Positions 23,804-30,421 of a stretch of DNA of 36,668 nucleotides are shown piece by piece. Position numbers and translations under genes: made by a program. Where the stretch lies: IMG/VR virus record IMGVR_UViG_3300021960_000224, positions 1 to 36,668 of that record. One strand, written 5' to 3'. The stretch comes from a virus. How positions within the stretch are numbered: position 1 is the stretch's first letter; each line of letters starts with the position of its first letter. The notes below the pieces were generated by a model, which saw only the letters and a list, made by a program, of their open reading frames with translations, was not told where the DNA came from and made no database searches.

Positions 23804-24572
23804 ATTATTAGACAATTCCGAATGGAACAAAGATGAGTTAAAATTAAAAATGTATGATGATGAATTTTATTATGGTTATCTAGGTAAAAACGCATTATCA
23901 TCAAGTAGTGCGAAACCATTATATAAATCACCACAAGCATATAGGAAATTCACTAGAGAAAATATAAGTGGAAACAAAGCAATTAGAGAGGGTAAGTTGT
24001 TTCATACTTTGTTATTAGAAGAAGAAAAAATTCAACATAATTACTTATTTGTTGACTCAAGTACTAGAACAACAAAGAAGTTTAAAGATGCTGAACTAGA
24101 TAACCCACACTTAGAAGTTATGACTAATAGAGAGTTAGAGTCTATGAGTTATTTAATTAGCACATTTGAATCTAACATAGAAGCTAGTGAGTTCCTAAGA
24201 AAAGGTGTAGCTGAGGAACCAGGGATTGATACTCTATTTGGTTTCCCCTTTCGTGCTAAAGCAGATTACTTACGATCTGATATGATAATAGATATTAAGA
24301 CAACTCAAACTTTAGATGGTTGGGGTTACAAAGCAAAAAAAGTATATCATTATGATATGCAGGCGTACATATATACAAAGATTTTCCAAGTACAAAACTT
24401 TGTTTTCTTAGTTATAGATAAGAGTACAGGAGAGATAAAATCATTTCCTGTAACGCAAGAAACTTTAGATGGGGCAGAGAAGAAAGTAGAAAAAGCGTGT
24501 GAAATTTATAAAGATTATATGTATGACAAAACAAAGAGCATCAATCAATACCTTAGAACAGAATATCTATAA
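23796..24572 (+). CDS. RecE/Cas4-like PD-(D/E)xK exonuclease
   Basis: The 258-residue protein matches the phage exonuclease family with a PDDEXK (DUF3799-like) domain: 'LSSSSAKPLYKSPQAYRKF' (~35-53), 'IREGKLFHTLLLEEE' (~62-76, catalytic His region), 'FRAKADYLR' and 'IIDIKTTQ' (the D...DxK core, ~152-170), and 'YHYDMQAYIYTKIF' (~186-199, QxxxY motif). Such 5'-3' exonucleases resect double-strand ends so that an annealing protein can act. Erf, at 18775, is the evident partner, although five kilobases away in the same transcription direction. Confidence 0.8.
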   Translation: MIKLLDNSEWNKDELKLKMYDDEFYYGYLGKNALSSSSAKPLYKSPQAYRKFTRENISGNKAIREGKLFHTLLLEEEKIQHNYLFVDSSTRTTKKFKDAELDNPHLEVMTNRELESMSYLISTFESNIEASEFLRKGVAEEPGIDTLFGFPFRAKADYLRSDMIIDIKTTQTLDGWGYKAKKVYHYDMQAYIYTKIFQVQNFVFLVIDKSTGEIKSFPVTQETLDGAEKKVEKACEIYKDYMYDKTKSINQYLRTEYL

Positions 24573-24816
24573 AGAACAAATAAGTCAAAGTTATTATTTA
24601 ACTTTAAGAGATTTAGTTGCAGGAGTATCGTATAAAGATTTAGTAGATGACTTGTATGAATTTGAACAAAAAGAAATGTATGAAGTTTGTGCAGGAATAC
24701 TAAAAGCATTAAAATATGCAAAAGAAAAAACATATAAACAAATAAAATTAGAATTAAACCAATATGAGTACAAACACGAACTTGACATTGTCACAGATAA
24801 AAATCTTAGTATCTAA
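24523..24816 (+). CDS. Hypothetical protein, 97 aa
   Basis: The ATG at 24523 (MTKQRASINTLEQ...) is preferred over one at 24499, as both lie within the end of the exonuclease gene and the later one starts the charged body. The product is helical and acidic-basic mixed ('DLVAGVSYKDLVDDLYEFEQ'), and overlaps the DnaA-like gene by 53 bases. The long overlaps at both ends are unusual. No family is recognised. Confidence 0.5.
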   Translation: MTKQRASINTLEQNIYKEQISQSYYLTLRDLVAGVSYKDLVDDLYEFEQKEMYEVCAGILKALKYAKEKTYKQIKLELNQYEYKHELDIVTDKNLSI

Positions 24817-25204
24817 GGATCTGAAGATTAACATTAAGAAAAATAGTAGAATAAGAAAGTATGTTTATGGTAGAGCAATTTACTTTAAACTATGTAAAGA
24901 GTTTACACACGCTTCATTAGCAGAGATAGGTGAAAGTGTTAATAGAGAACACGCCACAGTTATACACGGGTTAGAAGTATTCAATATGATTGCCCTATAT
25001 AATGATACTATTATGTCTAGCTACAATAGAATAAGAAACGCTTTACTTCAAGAGGGTAATCAAGCACTTAAAAGATATAGCGAGGTTCACTATTGGAGAA
25101 TTAAGTATGAGGATTTACTTAAAGACCACGATGAACTTCTCCGCGCACATTTAGATTTAGAAAGAAAAGTAGATAACCACGAAATTTATGGGGAGAAAAC
25201 CTAA
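24764..25204 (+). CDS. DnaA domain IV-like DNA-binding protein
   Basis: The 146-residue protein has the DnaA C-terminal DNA-binding signature: 'RKYVYGRAIYFKLCKEFTHA' (~31-50), then 'SLAEIGESVNREHATVIHGL' (~51-70), matching the helix-turn-helix and 'DHTTVLHA' DnaA motif. There is no AAA+ domain, so it is a stand-alone origin-binding domain. It could bind the phage origin and recruit host machinery, or act as a transcription regulator. The C-terminal ~50 residues are a coiled coil ('RIKYEDLLKDHDELLRAHLD'). One near-DnaA-box (TTATACACG) lies inside the gene at 24960. Confidence 0.7.
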   Translation: MSTNTNLTLSQIKILVSKDLKINIKKNSRIRKYVYGRAIYFKLCKEFTHASLAEIGESVNREHATVIHGLEVFNMIALYNDTIMSSYNRIRNALLQEGNQALKRYSEVHYWRIKYEDLLKDHDELLRAHLDLERKVDNHEIYGEKT

Positions 25205-25577
25205 ACAATATAAATACGTTAAACAAAACGATGGTCGTAAGAATAATGGTAGGAAGAAAGGTGTAAGAAATATTGATGTACTAGATGCAAATAGTTCATT
25301 GCGAGTTAATAAAGCTAAACGCAATAGAGCAACAATCCATACACAAAATGCCATTAGTAAAGTATTCGGATCACAAGAAGAGTTTTTTGAATCTACTGCA
25401 ATGTTTGCTAAGAAAGGTTCTTTCCCACACGCAAAACTATTAATGGAATATGGTTTTGGTAAACCTGGCGATAGCGATGATGACAACCAAAAGAATGTAA
25501 ACATCAATATTAAAAATCTATTCACAGGAAACGAACAAGAGAACACAATAGATATAGATGAAGAAACCAAGTCTTAA
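25188..25577 (+). CDS. Probable terminase small subunit
   Basis: The 129-residue protein overlaps the DnaA-like gene by 17 bases and the large terminase by 20 bases. The N-terminus is very basic ('GRKPKQYKYVKQNDGRKNNG'), the middle has 'GSFPHAKLLMEYGFGKPGD' (~83-101), and the C-terminus is acidic ('NTIDIDEETKS'). That layout and its position before the large subunit suit the small terminase, which recognises packaging sites. The sequence match is modest. Confidence 0.6.
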   Translation: MGRKPKQYKYVKQNDGRKNNGRKKGVRNIDVLDANSSLRVNKAKRNRATIHTQNAISKVFGSQEEFFESTAMFAKKGSFPHAKLLMEYGFGKPGDSDDDNQKNVNINIKNLFTGNEQENTIDIDEETKS

Positions 25578-26763
25578 CCAAAAATATAATGCACTTGGAA
25601 ATGACTCAAGGTATTTTGTAATAACTGGTGGTAGAGGTAGTGGTAAATCATTTGCAATAACTACATTTTTAGCGTTCCTAACGTTTGAACAAGGACATAA
25701 AATACTATTTACTAGGTATACAATGATTAGTGCGTCTAACTCAATCATTCCAGAGTTCCTTGAGAAGTTACAACTATATGACATAATGCATCACTTTAGA
25801 ATAACTAAAGATGAAATCTTAAACATAAGTACTGGTAGTTCAATAATCTTCAAAGGGATTAGAACAAGTGCTGGTAATCAAACTGCAGCACTTAAATCCA
25901 TAAATGGAATTACTACTTGGGTTCTTGATGAAGCTGAGGAGATGACTAAGGAAGAGGACTTCGATAAGATAGACCAATCTGTCAGATCAAAAAATAAACC
26001 TAACAGGGTTATATTAATATTAAACCCTGCTACTAAAGAGCATTGGATATACCAAAGATTCTTTGCTGGTAAGGGTGTAAACACAAGTGTAAATTTATCT
26101 AACGACAATGTTACATATATTCACACAACTTTCAAAGACAATGAAGAAAATCTTTCTGAATCATTTTTATTACAACTAGAAGATATAAGACGTAGACGAC
26201 CTGATAGATACAATCATCAAATACTTGGGGGTTGGCTAGATAAAGCTGAGGGTGTTATCTTTACTAATTGGAAAGTCGGTGAATTTAATGAGGAAGTAGA
26301 ATCTATTTATGGTCAAGACTTTGGCTTCTCGATTGATCCGACTGTACTTATAAAAGTAGGGATAAGTAAAGCATTAAAGAAGATTTGGATAAAGACAATG
26401 TATTGTAAACCTGGTATGTCGACACAAGAGATAGGGGAAGCAAATCGTAGATATGCAAACGATGAGCTGATTATATGTGATAGTGCTGAACCTAGACTAA
26501 TCAATGAACTTAAAGGGTATTGTAATATAAAACCAACTATAAAAAGGAAAGGTTCAATATTAACGGGTATAGCTTTATTACAAGATTACGATCTGATTGT
26601 AGATTCAAGTAGTATTGAATTGATAAAGGAATTAAATAATTATGTATGGCACGAAAGAAATACTAAGCCAATACAAAAGTATGACCACCACATAGATTCA
26701 TTGCGTTATTGCACACAATACTTTCTAGCTAACGCAAACAAAGGTGTGTACGTTATTCGCTAA
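25558..26763 (+). CDS. terL: Terminase large subunit
   Basis: The 401-residue packaging motor has Walker A 'GGRGSGKS' (24-31), Walker B 'TTWVLDEAEEM' (~115-125) with catalytic Glu, coupling motif 'LILNPATKEHW', and the C-terminal RNase H-like nuclease with 'GQDFGFSIDPT' (~248-258), 'IICDSAEP' and 'KYDHHIDSLRY' (~379-389). The family is Terminase_3/PBSX-like, often associated with headful or cohesive-end packaging. The length is normal. It lies about 14 kb from the portal and next to the accessory region. Confidence 0.92.
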   Translation: MKKPSLNQKYNALGNDSRYFVITGGRGSGKSFAITTFLAFLTFEQGHKILFTRYTMISASNSIIPEFLEKLQLYDIMHHFRITKDEILNISTGSSIIFKGIRTSAGNQTAALKSINGITTWVLDEAEEMTKEEDFDKIDQSVRSKNKPNRVILILNPATKEHWIYQRFFAGKGVNTSVNLSNDNVTYIHTTFKDNEENLSESFLLQLEDIRRRRPDRYNHQILGGWLDKAEGVIFTNWKVGEFNEEVESIYGQDFGFSIDPTVLIKVGISKALKKIWIKTMYCKPGMSTQEIGEANRRYANDELIICDSAEPRLINELKGYCNIKPTIKRKGSILTGIALLQDYDLIVDSSSIELIKELNNYVWHERNTKPIQKYDHHIDSLRYCTQYFLANANKGVYVIR

Positions 26764-26771
26764 ACTTAATA

Positions 26772-26811
26772 GGGTTCAACATAATGGGGTTTTCAACATA
26801 ATGGGGTTATG
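26772..26811 (+). repeat. Iteron-like repeat array 1 (15-bp units)
   Basis: GGGTTCAACATAATG (26772-26786) is followed by GGGTTTTCAACATAATG (26787-26803, two extra T) and a partial GGGTTAT. The same unit recurs three times at 29015-29066. It lies just after the terminase stop, in the 223-base gap before the accessory operon. That gap also holds one GATCTGA (26898) and the shared promoter-like element; no gene is seen in it. Confidence 0.8.
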
Positions 26812-26932
26812 CAAACCACCAAAGTAATAGATAAGTCCAAGCAAAGACCATCAAACTCCAAATTATCGATATGATTATATATTTTGTTCTCTTCATTGAT
26901 CTGATAAATATATATATTTTATTGTATATAAG

Positions 26933-26963
26933 TTGTACATAAGTCTAGTTTTTTGTATATTAG
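26933..26963 (+). promoter_or_regulatory. Shared promoter/operator element, plus copy
   Basis: TTGTACATAA followed by CTAG and then TTTTTTGTATATTAG lies 24 bases before the ATG at 26987. A nearly identical block in the opposite orientation (30231-30260) precedes the minus-strand operon. Conservation over ~30 bases in two unrelated leader regions argues for a common promoter or repressor site. Confidence 0.6.
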
Positions 26964-26986
26964 TATTCTAATTTAAAACAATTACT

Positions 26987-27613
26987 ATGAGAATTTATAT
27001 ATTACATACTACGAGTAATCTTCAAGATTACAACGACCACCAAGTATTTACATCTTGGAAAGAAGTCGTAACTAAATTTCAAGAACTAGTTAAAGAAGCT
27101 AGAGCTGAAGCACACGAAATCTATACTGACGAGTATGCTGAGTTCTATTTCGATGGATCTGAGGGTAGCGAAAAGATTTATATTAGTGAACACAATGTAT
27201 ACGATAACGAGAGATATGCTAGACAATGTAGCATTACTGATGAGGGAATGAATGAGGGTTGGATAGATGAAGATACAGGAGTATACTTTAAGTATAAAAA
27301 AGACGCCATAAAGTACGTTAAGAAACTAATGACAAATTTATATGATGGTATGGGAGATAACCCAAAAGTAAAAGAAGCTGCAATCTTCGATGTTAATAAG
27401 TATAAAAAAGATGATGACATTCTTGATATAGGATATGAACACTTTAATACTTATTGGACTTCTTGGGAATGTGAAACTGAACTACAATATAAGTTAGTCG
27501 ATGGAGAATTAATAGAAGATTATGATTTTCAAGAGGAAGCAACAAGAAAGTTAAGAGACAAGTTGGAACACGAAAGAAAACAAAAATTAAGAGACTTAGG
27601 ACAAATATATTAA
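26987..27613 (+). CDS. Hypothetical acidic protein, 208 aa (accessory operon)
   Basis: This is the first gene after the shared promoter element. It is highly charged and acidic, with many Asp/Glu/Tyr/Lys ('EIYTDEYAEFYFDGSEGSEK' ~45-64; 'KRGQ'-free C-terminal coiled helix 'LRDKLEHERKQKLRDL' ~188-203). No recognised family, membrane segment or catalytic motif. A DNA-mimic or host-takeover protein would suit such composition, but that is only a suggestion. Confidence 0.65.
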   Translation: MRIYILHTTSNLQDYNDHQVFTSWKEVVTKFQELVKEARAEAHEIYTDEYAEFYFDGSEGSEKIYISEHNVYDNERYARQCSITDEGMNEGWIDEDTGVYFKYKKDAIKYVKKLMTNLYDGMGDNPKVKEAAIFDVNKYKKDDDILDIGYEHFNTYWTSWECETELQYKLVDGELIEDYDFQEEATRKLRDKLEHERKQKLRDLGQIY

Positions 27614-27615
27614 TT

Positions 27616-27789
27616 ATGGCACTAACTACTTATTATTTAAAATTACAAGAAAGGGCTTTAAAAAGAATGGAAGAATTAAAGCAAGACATTGATAGATTAC
27701 CATCTATTGATGATGAGAACTTAACTGAAGAAGTTATAGATAACTTAGAAGAAAACGTTGAGCAATTAGAAAATATAAATATTAATTAA
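27616..27789 (+). CDS. Small helical protein, 57 aa
   Basis: The start is two bases after the 208-residue gene and the stop is one base before the next. The product is a charged helix (MALTTYYLKLQERALKRMEE...) with an acidic second half ('DDENLTEEVIDNLEENVEQL'), a probable coiled coil. Function unknown. Confidence 0.6.
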   Translation: MALTTYYLKLQERALKRMEELKQDIDRLPSIDDENLTEEVIDNLEENVEQLENININ

Positions 27790-27790
27790 T

Positions 27791-28255
27791 ATGGGATATA
27801 ACACACAATTTATTGGACAATTTAGGTTGAGTAAAAACCTAGATGATGTATTGGTTGATAGGTTTAACGAACTACAAAATAAAAGACACGATCTGAATTC
27901 GTACCCAAGTAGATATAATCATTGGCATATCAAAAGACAATATGGTAATCAATACCTAGCTTGGAATGGTGGCGAAAAGTTTAGACATTATTTTGCTTGG
28001 CTTGACTTAGTATGCAAACAATATTTAGAAATGTGGGGAGTTACTTTAAGTGGCTACGTTACATATGTTGGAGAAGATAAATCTGACTATGGAGTTATTG
28101 AATGTGTAGAGAAGATGAATCTACAAAATGGGATTCGTTATACTAAAATGTTAGTGTACAAATTATCTGAACCAAAATGGGATAGAGAAACAATTGAGCA
28201 ATCTATCAAAGAAGAACAAGGAGAGTATAACGAAATAAGAAGATGGATAAGATGA
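27791..28255 (+). CDS. Conserved phage hypothetical 'MGYNTxF' protein, 154 aa
   Basis: The N-terminus 'MGYNTQFIGQFRLSKNL' and the 'RYNHWHIKRQYGNQYLAWNG' region (~41-60) resemble a family of phage proteins that begin 'MGYNT/DF.G.F', widespread in tailed phages and without known function. The protein is Trp/Tyr-rich, soluble and mixed alpha/beta. It overlaps the following gene (ATGA). Confidence 0.65.
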   Translation: MGYNTQFIGQFRLSKNLDDVLVDRFNELQNKRHDLNSYPSRYNHWHIKRQYGNQYLAWNGGEKFRHYFAWLDLVCKQYLEMWGVTLSGYVTYVGEDKSDYGVIECVEKMNLQNGIRYTKMLVYKLSEPKWDRETIEQSIKEEQGEYNEIRRWIR

Positions 28256-28608
28256 GCAAACAAGATAATACTTACGTGATAGAGTTTCAAGAACTCAAGA
28301 AGTTTGAATATACTATTGATGGTAAGGATAAAGCAGACGCATATAATAAGTTTATGACTGAATATTATTATAGTATGAGAGATGTATCAGCGGATCAAAA
28401 TTGTAAACAGTTAGGTTGCAAGTTTGAGCTGACTCATATTTGGTTAATGACTAAATCTAAAAGCAATGTTAAAACACATTGTAAACAATGTAATTACAAT
28501 AATCCAACAGATACATTGGTATTCTGTGAGTCGTGTGGGTTTCCTCTCGACCTTGATATAGAATATAAAACCTATGATGGATTACCTAATATAATAGACA
28601 AAAAATGA
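28252..28608 (+). CDS. Zinc-ribbon protein, 118 aa
   Basis: I chose ATG 28252, which overlaps the previous TGA, over an ATG at 28243 in the same frame. The C-terminal part has 'THCKQCNYNNPTD' and 'VFCESCGFPLD', two CxxC pairs of a zinc ribbon, and an earlier 'NCKQLGCKFELTH' may add ligands. Zinc ribbons commonly bind nucleic acid or protein. The target is unknown. It is translationally coupled on both sides. Confidence 0.65.
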   Translation: MSKQDNTYVIEFQELKKFEYTIDGKDKADAYNKFMTEYYYSMRDVSADQNCKQLGCKFELTHIWLMTKSKSNVKTHCKQCNYNNPTDTLVFCESCGFPLDLDIEYKTYDGLPNIIDKK

Positions 28609-28754
28609 CAATAAACGAATCACTTATAAAGTATCTCCACGCTAGAGTTGAGAGATTATCTGCAAACTACCAAAAGCTAAAAAAAGAGAATCGTAAGCTG
28701 AGGGAAGAAAATACTAGACTTAATAGGTCTACTAAATTTAAATCAAGTTTATAA
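28605..28754 (+). CDS. Small coiled-coil protein, 49 aa
   Basis: The ATGA overlap with the zinc-ribbon gene and TAATG overlap with the next gene support translation. The product has a heptad-like helix ('VERLSANYQKLKKENRKLRE', then 'ENTRLNRS'), resembling a leucine-zipper dimerisation segment without a basic DNA-binding region. Function unknown. Confidence 0.6.
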   Translation: MTINESLIKYLHARVERLSANYQKLKKENRKLREENTRLNRSTKFKSSL

Positions 28755-28918
28755 TGGAAAATAAAATAATAATAATAGTAAATGTAATCAATCTAATGAT
28801 GGCTATTGTATTTCTTACTTTAGCAATTGTTGATCTGATACGACAAGGTAACTCGTATGGATATTTCTTTATGATATATCTAGCTACTCTTTTAATAACG
28901 AAACTAATAAATAAATAA
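28754..28918 (+). CDS. Small two-pass membrane protein, 54 aa
   Basis: Two hydrophobic helices are visible: 'IIIIVNVINLMMAIVFLTLA' (~5-24) and 'YGYFFMIYLATLLITKLI' (~35-52), separated by a short 'DLIRQGNS' loop. TAATG overlaps occur at both ends. It may be a superinfection-exclusion or membrane-stress protein; there is no family evidence. Confidence 0.6.
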   Translation: MENKIIIIVNVINLMMAIVFLTLAIVDLIRQGNSYGYFFMIYLATLLITKLINK

Positions 28919-28995
28919 TGGAAGCAATAATATTTTTAGCACCAGGATTTTTACTTGTACTAATTTTGGTTATAGACTTTTTTATTAACGAATAG
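28918..28995 (+). CDS. Tiny membrane peptide, 25 aa
   Basis: TAATG start overlap with the previous gene, then a single hydrophobic helix ('IIFLAPGFLLVLILVIDFF') and stop. Size and context suggest a membrane microprotein at the end of the accessory operon. Too short for a family call. Confidence 0.45.
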   Translation: MEAIIFLAPGFLLVLILVIDFFINE

Positions 28996-29014
28996 CAATT
29001 CATTAAACATAGTT

Positions 29015-29066
29015 GGGTTCAACATAACAGGGTTCAATATAACAGGGTTCAATACGATGGGGTTGA
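29015..29066 (+). repeat. Iteron-like repeat array 2 (15-bp units)
   Basis: Three direct units: GGGTTCAACATAACA (29015), GGGTTCAATATAACA (29030), GGGTTCAATACGATG (29045), plus a partial GGGTTGA. They match the units at 26772-26803. The array sits just downstream of the last accessory gene and overlaps the left arm of the terminator. Confidence 0.85.
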
Positions 29067-29089
29067 TTTTTTTCTTCCCCATTTTTTTT
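29057..29089 (+). terminator. Terminator of accessory plus-strand operon
   Basis: ATGGGG (29057-29062) pairs with CCCCAT (29077-29082) across a T-rich 14-base loop, followed by a run of eight T. It ends the plus-strand operon where it meets the convergent minus-strand operon. A TCAGATC copy follows at 29099. Confidence 0.65.
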
Positions 29090-29127
29090 GTGGTTAAATC
29101 AGATCAAGAAAATAAAGAGCATAAAAA

Positions 29128-29160
29128 AACCCCCTAAGAGATTCGAATTCTTAGAGGGTT
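29128..29160 (-). terminator. Terminator of minus-strand operon
   Basis: AACCCCCTAAGA and TCTTAGAGGGTT form a 12-base-pair stem with one mismatch around an AATTCG-type loop. On the minus strand the hairpin is followed by seven T (plus-strand A run 29123-29129). It is correctly placed, about 30 bases after the last minus-strand stop. Confidence 0.8.
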
Positions 29161-29188
29161 CAAACTAACTAACATAGAAAAAAAGAAT

Positions 29189-29332
29189 TTAGTTCTTTTT
29201 ATTCTTTATTTGATAGTGATGAAATATTTGTTCAATTGCTTGTATTAAATCATCATAAGTAATATGATTATTTTTATATAAAAGGACTTGAAATATTATT
29301 TCATTAATTGGATTTAATATTGTTTTTTCCAT
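29189..29332 (-). CDS. Small hypothetical protein, 47 aa (minus operon, third gene)
   Basis: The minus-strand ATG at 29332 lies 23 bases after the stop of the 91-residue gene. The product, starting 'MEKTILNPINEIIFQVLLYK', is helical with an amphipathic pattern and a basic end ('IKNKKN'). Between operon terminator and neighbour there is room for nothing else. Function unknown. Confidence 0.55.
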   Translation of the reverse strand: MEKTILNPINEIIFQVLLYKNNHITYDDLIQAIEQIFHHYQIKNKKN

Positions 29333-29355
29333 AATTTAGTTATTTAATTTCTATT

Positions 29356-29631
29356 TTAATCAACGGATCGTGGGATTCTTTTTCGATGTTCTTTTGTCTT
29401 ATTGTTAAAATATCTTTGACGAATTATTTTATCATCTAACAAAATACAATAAGAATACCAATTTCCGAATAAGTTTCGCCTAGTGTATCTAATGACACCA
29501 AGTTTTTTCGAGTGTGTCGAGCTACTACCATAAAAGGAAATGATTTCCGAATGGTCTTTTATTCCATAACTTTTGGCACTTGAATATGCACACGAGTTAA
29601 TTTCGTTCCATATATTATAGCTTCTACTCAT
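29356..29631 (-). CDS. Hypothetical protein, 91 aa (minus operon, second gene)
   Basis: The start overlaps the previous stop (ATGA on the minus strand), so the two are translationally coupled. The product is basic, Ser/Tyr/Arg-rich ('EIISFYGSSSTHSKKLGVIR', ~29-48) and ends with 'KEHRKRIPRSVD'. No membrane segment or known motif. Basic charge suggests nucleic acid or wall contact. Confidence 0.6.
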   Translation of the reverse strand: MSRSYNIWNEINSCAYSSAKSYGIKDHSEIISFYGSSSTHSKKLGVIRYTRRNLFGNWYSYCILLDDKIIRQRYFNNKTKEHRKRIPRSVD

Positions 29632-30161
29632 AGCGTTTTTTTTAAATATTTATATTGCTCAATGAGTGATTCCATAGTATGAAGAAAGGAGTTAATATTT
29701 TTATGTTCTCTTTCTTCGTGAATGGCTTGATAATAAATTCGTTGGTTTTTTCTTTTCTCTTCGTAGTATAATTCTTCGAATCGATTAGCCCAAAATTTAT
29801 AATGTTTTATTTGTCTTTTTGGTGTACGCCTATAAAGTGAATTTCCTTCCTCTTTACATTCTTTTGTTAAGTGATATTTACCACGTTTAACAATAACATT
29901 TCCGATTGATTTCCAATGAACAATGTTAGTACCATACCAACCAATAACCTTTAATTGTTTTGAAGTCATAGTTGAATCGACTTTGAAAAGCCATTTAACA
30001 AACGCTTCGAATGAAACATTTGTGTTATTACTTTTGTTTATTGTTGGTAGTTGCTTGGCATCAGATCCAATAACACCACAATATTTACAAAAGATTCTTA
30101 ATTGTTTGCTTGTTGGTTTATATTCATCTATAAACCTACGTATTAAAATATGTTTTTTCAT
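29628..30161 (-). CDS. Hypothetical basic protein with internal repeat, 177 aa (minus operon, first gene)
   Basis: This is the first gene of the only minus-strand operon. It is strongly basic with many Lys/Tyr/His. 'TSKQLRIFCKYCG' (17-29) and 'TSKQLKVIGWYGT' (66-78) look like an internal duplication, possibly two related helical DNA- or RNA-binding modules. A long helix with 'RFEELYYEEKRKNQRIYYQA' follows (~127-146). No family is recognised. Orientation, own promoter-like element and terminator mark it as a cassette of separate regulation, such as an immunity, anti-defence or lysogeny-type gene, but none of these is shown. Confidence 0.65.
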   Translation of the reverse strand: MKKHILIRRFIDEYKPTSKQLRIFCKYCGVIGSDAKQLPTINKSNNTNVSFEAFVKWLFKVDSTMTSKQLKVIGWYGTNIVHWKSIGNVIVKRGKYHLTKECKEEGNSLYRRTPKRQIKHYKFWANRFEELYYEEKRKNQRIYYQAIHEEREHKNINSFLHTMESLIEQYKYLKKTL

Positions 30162-30421
30162 AATATTAGTTATTTATTAATTTCGATAAGTCAATGAACG
30201 ATGCTCAACTACTTAGATTGAACACTTACTCTAATATACAAAAAAATAGTTATTTACAATCAATGTTTATAATAATAAAATATAGTTATTTCTTATGGTG
30301 TTGATAATGAGCATAAGTTTTATTTATGAAGTAATAAATGGATATAGATTCAAATGAAATCCAAGTCGGAGATATTTTCCCCTTTCTCGATTGATTCAAT
30401 GTAATATAGGTTGATAATTCA
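30162..30421. other. Divergent intergenic region
   Basis: Between the minus-strand operon and the plus-strand candidate small gene at 30422 no convincing gene is present; the open frames are 20 codons or fewer. The region holds the minus-strand shared promoter element (30231-30260). At 30391-30460 it has degenerate TTCAAT/TTGATTCAATG words resembling the 15-bp repeat. Base use is less A-biased than in the flanking genes. Confidence 0.6.
30231..30260 (-). promoter_or_regulatory. Shared promoter/operator element, minus copy
   Basis: Read on the minus strand: TTGTAAATAA, then CTATTTTTTT, then GTATATTAG. It matches the plus-strand element at 26933-26963 apart from two substitutions, a two-base gap and one extra T. 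It lies about 70 bases before the ATG at 30161. Conservation in opposite orientation indicates common control of both accessory operons. Confidence 0.6.

Noticed and set aside
24960-24968. DnaA-box-like TTATACACG as replication origin
   Set aside because: It is a single imperfect copy inside a gene, without a cluster, AT-rich unwinding element or skew data.
29015-29060. Repeat array as coding repeat (five-codon unit GFNIT)
   Set aside because: Units are a multiple of three bases and one frame stays open across them, but the frame has no start and ends at the terminator; the copy at 26787 has a two-base insertion.
26772-29066. CRISPR array
   Set aside because: The repeats are 15-bp tandem units without spacers of uniform size, and no cas genes are present; Cas4-like similarity of the exonuclease at 23796 is the general PD-(D/E)xK fold.
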